This document shows, piece after piece, positions 42,639 through 50,535 of a stretch of DNA of 64,000 bases. Numbering within the stretch: position 1 is the first letter of the stretch; the number at the start of each line of letters is the position of its first letter. The DNA comes from Chiayiivirga sp. GTDB lineage: Bacteria > Pseudomonadota > Gammaproteobacteria > Xanthomonadales > Xanthomonadaceae. The stretch is taken from NCBI GenBank assembly GCA_022647565.1, contig JALCLA010000002.1, positions 1 through 64,000 of the forward strand. Direction: 5' to 3'. The notes under the pieces were generated by a model, which was not told the DNA's origin, did no database searches, and saw only the letters and a program-made list of their open reading frames with translations. A program made the translations under genes and the position numbers.

Positions 42639-44703
42639 ATGCCCGCCTATTCCACCGATGACATCCGCAACGTGGCCCTCGCGGGCCACCAGGGCGCCGG
42701 CAAAACCACGCTGTTCGAAGCCCTGCTGCATGCCGGCGGCGCCATCCAGACGGCAGGCAGCGTCGAGCGCGGCAGCACGGTGTCCGACTTCGACCCGATG
42801 GAGAAGGCGCGCGGGCACTCGATCAATGCCAGCCTCGCCTCGATCGACCATGTGGCCGCCACCGGCCGCAGCGTGCACGTGAACCTGATCGACACGCCCG
42901 GCTTCCCGGATTTCCGCGGACCCACCCTCTCGTGTCTGGCAGCGGTCGAGACCTGCGCCGTGGTGGTGAATGCCGCCACCGGCATCGAACACGGCACCGC
43001 GCGCCTCATGGACTATGCCAAGGCGCGACGCCTGTGCCGCCTGCTGGTCATCAACAAGATCGAGCACGAGGGCATCGACCTCGCGTCCCTGGTGGAGCAA
43101 CTGCGCGAGACCTTCGGCCCCGAATGCCTGCCGATCAACCTGCCGGCGTCGAAGGGCACGCGCGTGGTCGACTGCTTCTTCAGCCCGGCGGGTGAGGCGG
43201 ACTTCTCGAGCGTGGCCGAGGCACCAGCGCATCATCGACCAGGTGGTCGAGATCAACGAAGAGGTGATGGGCAAGTATCTGGAAGAAGGCGAGCAAGGCC
43301 TGTCCGGCCAGCAACTGCACGATGCCTTCGAGCAATGCCTGCGCGAAGGCCACCTGGTGCCGATCTGCTTCGTCTCGGCGCGCAGCGGCGCGGGCGTGAA
43401 GGAACTGCTCGACCTGTTCGAGCGCCTGATGCCGAGCCCGGCCGAGGCCAATCCGCCGCAATTCCTCAAGGGCAGCGGTCCCGATGCGCAGTTGCTTGAG
43501 CCGCATCCGGCGCCGAACAAGCACGTCATCGCCGACGTGTTCAAGATCGTCAACGATCCCTTCGTGGGCAAGCTCGGCGTGTTCCGCATCTACCAGGGCA
43601 CGGTGAAGCGCGACACGCAGTTGTTCATCGACGACGGCAAGAAGCCGTTCAAGGTCGGGCACCTGTTCAAGCTCAAGGGCAAGGACCACGTCGAGATCGA
43701 GGACGCAATCCCGGGCGACATCGCCGGCGTGGCCAAGATCGACGAAATCCACTTCGACGCCGTGCTGCACGACAGCCATGACGAGGACCACATCCACCTC
43801 AGGCCGACGGATTTCCCGCGTCCGATGTTCGGGCTCGCCATCGAACCGCTGCACAAGGGTCAGGAGCAAAAGCTCGCCACCGCGCTGCACAAGCTGCACG
43901 AGGAAGACCCCTGCTTCCGGATCGAGCACAACAAGGAATTGAACGAAACCGTGATTCGCGGCCTCGGCGAACTGCACCTCAAACTGATGCTGGAACGGAT
44001 GAAGGAGCGCTATCAGGTCGAGGTGAAGTCGCGCCCGCCGCGCATCGCGTATCGCGAGACGGTCAGCGCCAAGGCCGACGGTCACCATCGGCACAAGAAG
44101 CAGACCGGCGGCGCCGGCCAGTTCGGCGAAGTGTTCCTGCGCATCGAACCCTTGCCGCGCGGCACCGGCTTCGAGTTCGTCGACGAGGTCAAGGGCGGCA
44201 CCATCCCGAACCAGTACCTGCCGGCAATCGAGAAGGGCGTGCGCATGGTGCTCGATGGCGGCGCGATCGCCGGCTACCAATTGCAGGACGTGCGGGTCAT
44301 CGTCTACGACGGCAAGTACCACCCGGTCGACTCCAAGGAAGTCGCCTTCGTGGCGGCCGGCAAGAAAGCCTTCATCGACGCGATCGGCAAGGCGCGCCCG
44401 ATCCTGCTCGAACCGGTGGTGAACCTCGACGTGTCCATTCCCGAGCAACACATGGGCGACATCACCGGCGGACTCTCGTCCAAGCGCGCCCGCATCAACG
44501 GCACCGACTCGCTGCGCGGCGGCGAACTCGTGGTGAAGGCCCAGGTGCCGCTGGCCGAAGTCGGCGACTACTCGAACGAACTCAAGGCGCTCACCGGCGG
44601 GCGCGGGCGCTACAGCATCGAATTCAGCCACTACGACCCGGTGCCGCCGAACGTGCAGAAGCAGCTGGTCGAGGCCTGGAAGCCGCGCGTCGAGGAGGAC
44701 TGA
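42639..44703 (+). pseudogene. Elongation factor G-like GTPase (FusA paralogue), single frameshift
   Basis: Start ATG 42639 with GACGAGGAG upstream. The first frame encodes the G domain: P-loop AGHQGAGKTTL, DTPGFPDFRG and NKIEHEG. At about 43215-43225 the sequence switches to the +1 frame: VAEA, then HQRIIDQVVEINEEVMGKYLEE. The remaining EF-G domains II-V follow (RIYQGTVKRDTQLF, RIEHNKELNETVIRGLGELHL, GGAGQFGEV, QHMGDITGGLSSKRARI) to the stop at 44703. About 687 codons in total, so full family length. A net loss of two bases (GAGGCACCAG where GAGGCnCACCAG is expected) explains the break. It could be a sequence error. This is the EF-G-like paralogue, not the str-operon fusA. Confidence 0.85.
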
Positions 44704-44755
44704 CGCGGCCGGGCGTCGCTGCTAGGCTTGCGCAAGTTCTCCCAGAGCCCGCGCA

Positions 44756-45643
44756 ATGTCACGAAGCCGTCGCAGCAAGCCCGCTCCCCGTCCCGCCACG
44801 CCTCCCGCGCGCCGCCCGCTCACCCCGGACTGGATCACGCTCGCGCTGGCCGCCATCGGCATCGTGCTTACGGCGTACCTCACGATTACCGCGCTCAACC
44901 AGGAGGCACCAGCCTTCTGCACTCCCGGCTCCGGCTGCGACGTGGTGCAGCAAAGTCGCTGGTCCACCCTGTTCGGCGCACCCATGGCGTTGTGGGGCAT
45001 GGGCCTGTACTTGCTGCTCGCCCTGCTGGCGCTGTTCGCGTCGAACCGTCACGCCGTCTCGTGGCGGCTGCGCTGGTCGCTGGCGCTGGTCGGCGTCGCG
45101 ATCAGCCTCTACCTCACTGCCATCGGCTGGCTTGCGCTCGATGCCTTCTGTGCCTGGTGCCTGCTTTCGCTGGCTTTGGTCGCAGCCATCTTCGTCGGCC
45201 TGAGCGTGCGTCGCCCCGTGGGTGGCCCCGGCATCGCGAAGGGACGCTTCGCCGCCAACAATGCGATCCTCCTGGCCGCAATCCTCGGCGTGGTGTCGAT
45301 CGCGCAGGCGGGCTGGCTGACGCGCCCGGCCGACCCACGTCTCGCGGCCCTGGCGGCGCATCTGGATGCACGCGGCGCCAAGTTCTATGGCGCCTCCTGG
45401 TGCCCGAACTGTCAGGAGCAGAAGGACATCTTCGGACGCGCGGCCGACGCCCTGCCCTATGTCGAGTGTTCGCCGAATGGACGCCAGGGTGCGATCGCGA
45501 TGAGCTGCCTCAGCGCCAACGTCACGGCCTATCCCACCTGGATCATCCGCGGCCGCCCGTATCAGGAAGTGCTGCAACCCGAAGAACTGGCGCGCCGTTC
45601 CGGCTTCGACTGGGCGGGGTTCAGCGCGCCCACCGAAAAGTAG
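44756..45643 (+). CDS. Vitamin K epoxide reductase (VKOR) family protein fused to a thioredoxin-like domain
   Basis: 295 residues. An N-terminal VKOR domain with about five membrane segments carries the loop cysteine pair in CTPGSGCDVV, Ser/Trp of QQSRWSTLFG, and the quinone-reducing CxxC in DAFCAWCLLSLAL. The C-terminal thioredoxin-like domain from about 205 has GASWCPNCQEQK and a cis-Pro region AYPTWII. It re-oxidises disulfide-forming partners with membrane quinone, a DsbB substitute with its own Trx partner; the Trx side lies in the periplasm. It is followed 2 bp later by a secreted hypothetical protein. Confidence 0.9.
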   Translation: MSRSRRSKPAPRPATPPARRPLTPDWITLALAAIGIVLTAYLTITALNQEAPAFCTPGSGCDVVQQSRWSTLFGAPMALWGMGLYLLLALLALFASNRHAVSWRLRWSLALVGVAISLYLTAIGWLALDAFCAWCLLSLALVAAIFVGLSVRRPVGGPGIAKGRFAANNAILLAAILGVVSIAQAGWLTRPADPRLAALAAHLDARGAKFYGASWCPNCQEQKDIFGRAADALPYVECSPNGRQGAIAMSCLSANVTAYPTWIIRGRPYQEVLQPEELARRSGFDWAGFSAPTEK

Positions 45644-45645
45644 CC

Positions 45646-46524
45646 ATGTCGAGTCGACTCGCATGGCGCGTGTCGGGAGCCGCGTTCGCCCTGGTCGCCC
45701 TGGGCACGCAGGCGGCGCCCGCCATCCCCGGTGGCACGCCCGAGGGACGATGGCGGGTGAGTCGCGGCATCGCGGCGCCCTGGCTCGAAGCGGGATCAAG
45801 CGTCGACCAGTCGGCCTGGCTGGGCGCCATCATCGAATTCAGCCCGAGCCGATTCTCCGCGCCGAACGGGCTGGGATGCGATAACCCGCGTTACGAGCTC
45901 GGCGCGCGAGAACCGGCGGGCCTGTTCCTGGGAGCGCTGGGCGAACCGGACGTGGCCGGCGCACGAGCCGCCGCTCTCGCGCTCACCGGCAACACTGTCC
46001 CCAGCGTGACGCTGCGCTGCGACAGCGGGCTGTTCGACCTGCATTGGGCGACGCCACAGGCCGTGATGCTGGCGCTGGACAACGTGATCTGGGTGCTGGA
46101 TCGCTCGCCCGGTGCGCTGGCCGCAGACGACACGCCGGAGGCCATGGTGCAGCACTGGCTGGAGCTCCACTTCGCCGGCGACATGGGATTCACGTCGGCG
46201 GCTCTGGCCGGCAAGCAGGATCGACTCAGCGTGGGCCTGCGGACGGAAATCGAGCGCTACTTCGCCACGCCCTTCGCCGCCGACGAACCGCCGCCTGTGG
46301 ACGGCGATCCCTTCACCGATGCCCAAGATTATCCGGTGCTGTTCTCGGTAGGCACAGGCTCGCCGTCCGGGGATGGCAGCGAAGTCACGGTGCGCTACGA
46401 CGATGGCCATCGTTCGCGCCAGGTCGTCTTTCTGCTGCAACAGCAGGAATCACAGTGGCGCATCGACGACCTGCGCTACGAAGACGGCAGCACGCTGCGC
46501 GCCCTGTTGGCGCCATCGTCCTGA
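45646..46524 (+). CDS. Hypothetical exported protein
   Basis: 292 residues from ATG 45646, 2 bp after the VKOR stop, so in the same transcript. Signal peptide MSSRLAWRVSGAAFALVALGTQAAPA. The rest is a soluble periplasmic-type sequence with two cysteines (GLGCDNPR, TLRCDSGL) that might form a disulfide. The C-terminal region (HRSRQVVFLLQQQESQWRIDDLRYEDG) resembles DUF3828/NTF2-like accessory domains. Function unknown; the location suggests it could be a client of the VKOR-Trx protein. Confidence 0.8.
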   Translation: MSSRLAWRVSGAAFALVALGTQAAPAIPGGTPEGRWRVSRGIAAPWLEAGSSVDQSAWLGAIIEFSPSRFSAPNGLGCDNPRYELGAREPAGLFLGALGEPDVAGARAAALALTGNTVPSVTLRCDSGLFDLHWATPQAVMLALDNVIWVLDRSPGALAADDTPEAMVQHWLELHFAGDMGFTSAALAGKQDRLSVGLRTEIERYFATPFAADEPPPVDGDPFTDAQDYPVLFSVGTGSPSGDGSEVTVRYDDGHRSRQVVFLLQQQESQWRIDDLRYEDGSTLRALLAPSS

Positions 46525-46537
46525 GGATTGCCGCCGC

Positions 46538-46900
46538 TCAGGCCGCGCGCCGGCGTGGCGTCTGCGCTGCCCTCAGCTTCATTCCGACCGCGACGATGGC
46601 CTTGATCGCCGGCACCAGCTCTTGACCCAGGTCGGTGAGTCCGTACTCGGCCGAGGGCGGCGAGGAATCGAGCAGGCGCCTTTGCACCACGCCCTTGCTT
46701 TCCAGTTCGCGCAGGCGTGCGCTGAGTACCCGCGCCGAAATGCGTGGAATATCGACGCGCAATTCTCCGAATCGACGCGGGCCGCCGCTCAGGTACCAGA
46801 TCACGTTGGGCGCCCAGGCTCCGCGCAGCATCTTCATGCACTCGGTCAGCGGACATGGCGGCGGTGCCGCGACTCGGCTCTTGCGCAAGGGTAATCCCAT
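46538..46900 (-). CDS. HxlR family transcriptional regulator
   Basis: 120 residues. A single winged-helix HxlR domain: CPLTECMKMLRGAWAPNVIWYLSGGPRRFGEL, ISARVLSARLRELESKGVVQRR and YGLTDLGQEL. The conserved N-terminal Cys (CPL), often the redox or electrophile sensor in this family, is present at about residue 16. Divergent from a nitronate monooxygenase-like gene, with palindromic GTAAC sites between them. Confidence 0.92.
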   Translation of the reverse strand: MGLPLRKSRVAAPPPCPLTECMKMLRGAWAPNVIWYLSGGPRRFGELRVDIPRISARVLSARLRELESKGVVQRRLLDSSPPSAEYGLTDLGQELVPAIKAIVAVGMKLRAAQTPRRRAA

Positions 46901-46918
46901 GGTCGTTCGCTCCGTTCC

Positions 46919-46981
46919 GGTAACCGTTCGGTTACCGCATTCTATCGGTAACCCATCGTTACTTGGTATACATCAGTAACC
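46919..46981. promoter_or_regulatory. Palindromic operator cluster for the HxlR regulator
   Basis: A perfect inverted repeat GGTAACCG-TT-CGGTTACC (46919-46936), a second GTAAC-CCATC-GTTAC (46948-46962) and a further GTAACC half site (46976-46981) lie in the short divergent gap. Spacing and symmetry fit binding by HxlR dimers controlling both genes. Confidence 0.7.
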
Positions 46982-47021
46982 ATGGCGACTAGGATGCGGC
47001 CACCTCGGAAAGGAACCGCGC

Positions 47022-48101
47022 ATGAGCTTCCCCGTCACCAACGCAACGCGACGCCTCGACCTGCGCCTGCCGGTGGTGCAAGGTCCGTTCGGTGGCGGGC
47101 TGTCCAGCGTGCAACTGACGGCGACAGTGTCCAATCTGGGCGGACTGGGTTCGTTTGGTGCCCACCAGCTGGCACCCGAACGCATCGCCGCCGTGGCCGA
47201 AGACCTCCGCAAGCTCACGCCGAACGCGTTCGCACTCAACCTCTGGGTTTCCGACCACGATACCGGCGGGCTCGATGTCTCGTCCGAACAATTCGACCAG
47301 GCCTGGCGCGCCTTCGAGCCCTGGTTCCGGGAACTGGGCGTGGACAAGCCCGAACCGCAGCCGCGCTATCACCCGGATTTCGCGCAGCAAGTGGAGGCCT
47401 TGTTGGAGGCACGTCCTCCGGCTTTCAGTTTCGTTTTCGGAATTCCCGACGCGAAAGTCCTCGCCGCGTGTCGTGCGCGCGGCATCGCGAGCATCGGCGC
47501 AGCAACCTCGATCGCCGAAGCGCAGGCCCTGGATGGCGCGGGCGTCGATCTGATCGTGGCTACCGGTTTCGAGGCCGGCGGGCATCGTCCCGCCTTCCTT
47601 GCGCGCGCGGAAGAATCGTTGATGGGTACGTTCGCTCTGGTGCAACTGGTGGCGCCGCGTGTGCGTGCGCCGGTGATCGCGGCGGGCGGCATCGTCGACG
47701 CACGCGGCGTGCGGGCCGCAATGACCCTGGGCGCGCAGGCGGCGCAGATCGGCACCGCCTTCCTCGCCTGCACCGAATCGGGCGCCAGCGACGCGCATCG
47801 CGCCGCCCTGTTCGGCGAAAGTACGCAACATACGACGCTGACCCGCGCCTTCAGCGGTCGTCTCGCGCGCGGACTGCGCAATCGCTGGACCGAACATTGG
47901 TCGACGCATCTGGACCGCATCGCCGTGTTTCCGCTGCAGTCCTGGTTTGCGTCGCAACTGCGCAACGCGGCGCACGCGGCAGGACGCACCGATGTAGTCT
48001 CGCTCTGGAGCGGACAGATTGCGCCCAACCTGCGACACCGCCATGCGGCAGATTTGATGCGCGCGCTGCGCGACGAACTGAGCCTCACCTGCGCCGCCTG
48101 A
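47022..48101 (+). CDS. Nitronate monooxygenase family flavoprotein
   Basis: 359 residues, a TIM-barrel flavoenzyme of the 2-nitropropane dioxygenase/NMO family. Seen: LRLPVVQGPFGGGLSSVQLTA at the N-terminus, AVSNLGGLGSFGAH-like TVSNLGGLGSFGAHQL, ATGFEAGGHRPAF, and phosphate-binding APVIAAGGIVDARGVRAAMTLGAQAAQIGTAFL. It oxidises nitronates or related electrophiles with FMN. The divergent HxlR regulator and the downstream GST fit a detoxification locus. Confidence 0.87.
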   Translation: MSFPVTNATRRLDLRLPVVQGPFGGGLSSVQLTATVSNLGGLGSFGAHQLAPERIAAVAEDLRKLTPNAFALNLWVSDHDTGGLDVSSEQFDQAWRAFEPWFRELGVDKPEPQPRYHPDFAQQVEALLEARPPAFSFVFGIPDAKVLAACRARGIASIGAATSIAEAQALDGAGVDLIVATGFEAGGHRPAFLARAEESLMGTFALVQLVAPRVRAPVIAAGGIVDARGVRAAMTLGAQAAQIGTAFLACTESGASDAHRAALFGESTQHTTLTRAFSGRLARGLRNRWTEHWSTHLDRIAVFPLQSWFASQLRNAAHAAGRTDVVSLWSGQIAPNLRHRHAADLMRALRDELSLTCAA

Positions 48102-48141
48102 TCCCTTCCCGCGACTCGTTCGCATCCACCCAGGAGTTCCC

Positions 48142-48750
48142 ATGAAGCTCTACTACTCACCCGGCGCCTGCTCGCTCGCCCCGCACATCGTGGCGCACGA
48201 ACTGGGCATCCCGCTCACGCTCGAGAAAGTCGACACCAAGACCAAACAGCTCGCCGGTGGCGGCGACTTCCTCGCGATCACGCCCAAGGGCTACGTGCCC
48301 GCCTTGCAACTGGATGGCGGCGAGGTACTCACCGAAGGGCCGGTGGTGGGCCAGTATCTGGCCGACCTGAAACCGCAGTCCGGTCTCGCTCCGGCCAATG
48401 GCACGCTGGCTCGCTACCGCTTGCAGGAAATCCTCGGCTACATCAACTCGGAGATCCACAAGAGCTACAGCCCGCTGTTCAATCCCGCCACCAGCGACGA
48501 ACTTCGCGCCGACCGCAAAGAGTACTTGCGCAAGCGCTACGCGCTGCTCGAAGCCACGTTGGCGGGCCAACCCTTTCTCACCGGTGACCAGTTCACCGTC
48601 GCCGACGCCTACCTGTTCACCGTGACCAACTGGGCCCGGATCGTGAAGCTGGACCTGGACGGCTTCCCGGCCTTGCAGGCCTTCCAGCAGCGGGTCGCGC
48701 AGCGTCCCGCGGTGCAGGCCGCGATGAAGGCGGAAGGCCTGATCAAGTAG
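48142..48750 (+). CDS. gstA: Glutathione S-transferase (beta class)
   Basis: 202 residues. The N-terminal thioredoxin fold has MKLYYSPGACSLAPHIVAHE (catalytic Cys10 in GACS, beta class), KGYVPALQLDGGEVLTEG and cis-Pro VPAL. The C-terminal helical domain has FTVADAYLF. It conjugates glutathione to electrophiles. 40 bp after the nitronate monooxygenase-like gene, probably in one operon. Confidence 0.93.
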   Translation: MKLYYSPGACSLAPHIVAHELGIPLTLEKVDTKTKQLAGGGDFLAITPKGYVPALQLDGGEVLTEGPVVGQYLADLKPQSGLAPANGTLARYRLQEILGYINSEIHKSYSPLFNPATSDELRADRKEYLRKRYALLEATLAGQPFLTGDQFTVADAYLFTVTNWARIVKLDLDGFPALQAFQQRVAQRPAVQAAMKAEGLIK

Positions 48751-48760
48751 CGGATTGATC

Positions 48761-48790
48761 GGCGACGGCGCGTGGCCCGCGTCCGTCGCC
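48761..48790. terminator. Hairpin between convergent gstA and GH44 genes
   Basis: An 8-bp perfect stem GGCGACGG / CCGTCGCC with a 14-base GC-rich loop, in the 48-bp gap between two converging genes. No U-tract was seen. Confidence 0.5.
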
Positions 48791-48798
48791 GCGTCGCC

Positions 48799-50502
48799 TC
48801 ATGGCGATTCGAATCCGTTGCCGAAGATATCGGCGTCGCCCGGCGAGGCCGCCGGCAACACCAGCAGGTTGGCCGAGCGCGGCGGCAGGTTCGCCAGAAC
48901 CAGCGCACTGCCGTTGATGGAACCGGATGCCGCCGCAGCCACGTCCGATCCGGCATCGAATCGGTACAGCGTCCACGCGCCATTCAAGGGCGCGGCCAGC
49001 GACAGCTGCGCGGTGTGGGCCTGCGTATCCTTGTTGAACAGCAACAGCATCAGCCGTTGCCCGGGCAGGTCCACCGCATACGCGCCCAGCGCATCGACGT
49101 TGGCGCTGAGCGCACGCACGCTGTCGCCGACCACGCGCGCGCCGTTGCCGTCGTAGTCGAGAAACAGACGAAAGGCGCGTTCGGCGAGCGAGCCCGGCGT
49201 CGGCGCGACCCAGCGCGTGGCCAGATCCACGCCTTCACGCCCGAAGATCGCCAGCACCTCGGCCTGCGCCAGTGCACCGCTGGCACCCAAGTCCGGGCCC
49301 CAGTTGTACTCGGTGATTGCAAGCCTGGTACCGGGGCACTCTGCCGCAATCCATGCCTTCACCCGACGGATGAACTGCGGTTTGTCGTAGTGGTTGTAGT
49401 CGTTGTCGCCGAGGTCGGCGAACCACGATTCCGCGATCCACGCGGGATCGTAAAGCTCCTTCAACGAGCGCAGGCGCTTGGCCGACGTCGCGGCGTTCTC
49501 GCTGACGGCAAGATTGCTGCTGTTGAAGTCGATGACGTCCTCGCCTTGCGGGTAGTAGTGCAGGTCGAGATAGTCGACCAGGCGCACGCCTGTCTGCTGC
49601 TGATGGGCACAGACCTGGCGCAGGTACCACGGCACGAACGGCACGTCGCCATGCGCGTTGCGATCGGCACCATCAAGGCAACCATCCGCAGCCGAACTGA
49701 ACAGGTCGCAGTAACCCCAGGTGACCGGCCCGAACACCTGGGCCGCTGGTTCTTCCGCCTTGATCGCGCTGGCATGGGCCACAGTCTTCTGCCAGATCTC
49801 GTCGTAGGTGGCCGGTTGCGGATGCACGTCGCGATGGGTGGAGTTCCACAGCATCACTTCGTTGTCGAGCGCGTAGTAGCGCACGCCGCCATTCGCGCCG
49901 GTGCCGTGGCGTTGGCGCAGGTGCGAGATCCACTGCCGGGTCCAGTCCGGCCCGGTAACGAACGAGGTGTCGGCGGGATCGTTGCCGACGATCAGATGCG
50001 GGCCGTTGCCGGGCGTATCCACGCAGTAGCCGGTCGCGTTCAGCGCGACATTGCACTCGCCATTGCCCCCGGCACTGTCGAACGGTGCGCCGTTCTGCAG
50101 CTGAGGGCCGTATTTCGCGATCGCGAAGCCGTAGCGCTTCTCGCGCACGCCGAGCGGAGTCCAGCCGATGGTGCCGATGGTCAGGATCGGCTCCGCCGCG
50201 CTCGCCAGCGTCTCGGAAAGAAACCGGTTGGCGGTCGAGTCGTTCGGCGGGCTGGTGCTCAGCGTCGGGAAGTTGAGGTAGAAGTAATCGGACGCGGTGT
50301 TGTGCACGTCGACTTGATAGTTGTAGCGCGTGGTCGAATTGCCACCCCAGCGCCGCACGGTGTAGCCCGGATCGGAGAGCTGCGCGGTGGTCCCGAAGTT
50401 CACTCCGTAGATCTGCGGGTCGATCGCGCGCCGGTCCTGCGACACGTCGACGCCCACCGCGATAGTCGCGGCCTGCGTCGCGCCGACCAGCGCCGCGAAC
50501 AC
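48799..50502 (-). CDS. Glycoside hydrolase family 44 protein, secreted
   Basis: 567 residues from GTG 50502. The upstream in-frame stop at 50536-50538 limits the start, and the short leader FAALVGATQAA acts as a signal peptide with little basic N-region. GH44 features: IDPQIYGVNFG, VRRWGGNSTTRYNY, RYYALDNEVMLWNSTHRDVHP (acid/base Glu) and AITEYNWGPDLG (nucleophile Glu). A beta-sandwich segment follows. Likely a beta-glucanase or mannanase acting on plant-type polysaccharide. The extreme C-terminus GDADIFGNGFESP is a short IFxxGFE-type tail. The gene follows a TPR gene whose damaged 3' end may hide the true start. Confidence 0.85.
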   Translation of the reverse strand: MFAALVGATQAATIAVGVDVSQDRRAIDPQIYGVNFGTTAQLSDPGYTVRRWGGNSTTRYNYQVDVHNTASDYFYLNFPTLSTSPPNDSTANRFLSETLASAAEPILTIGTIGWTPLGVREKRYGFAIAKYGPQLQNGAPFDSAGGNGECNVALNATGYCVDTPGNGPHLIVGNDPADTSFVTGPDWTRQWISHLRQRHGTGANGGVRYYALDNEVMLWNSTHRDVHPQPATYDEIWQKTVAHASAIKAEEPAAQVFGPVTWGYCDLFSSAADGCLDGADRNAHGDVPFVPWYLRQVCAHQQQTGVRLVDYLDLHYYPQGEDVIDFNSSNLAVSENAATSAKRLRSLKELYDPAWIAESWFADLGDNDYNHYDKPQFIRRVKAWIAAECPGTRLAITEYNWGPDLGASGALAQAEVLAIFGREGVDLATRWVAPTPGSLAERAFRLFLDYDGNGARVVGDSVRALSANVDALGAYAVDLPGQRLMLLLFNKDTQAHTAQLSLAAPLNGAWTLYRFDAGSDVAAAASGSINGSALVLANLPPRSANLLVLPAASPGDADIFGNGFESP

Positions 50503-50535
50503 GAACGCGCGAACGCACCCGCGATGGCGACGGGC

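Noticed and set aside
43205..43235. Programmed frameshift in the EF-G-like gene
   Set aside because: No slippery heptamer, downstream pseudoknot or family precedent was recognised. A two-base deletion explains it better.
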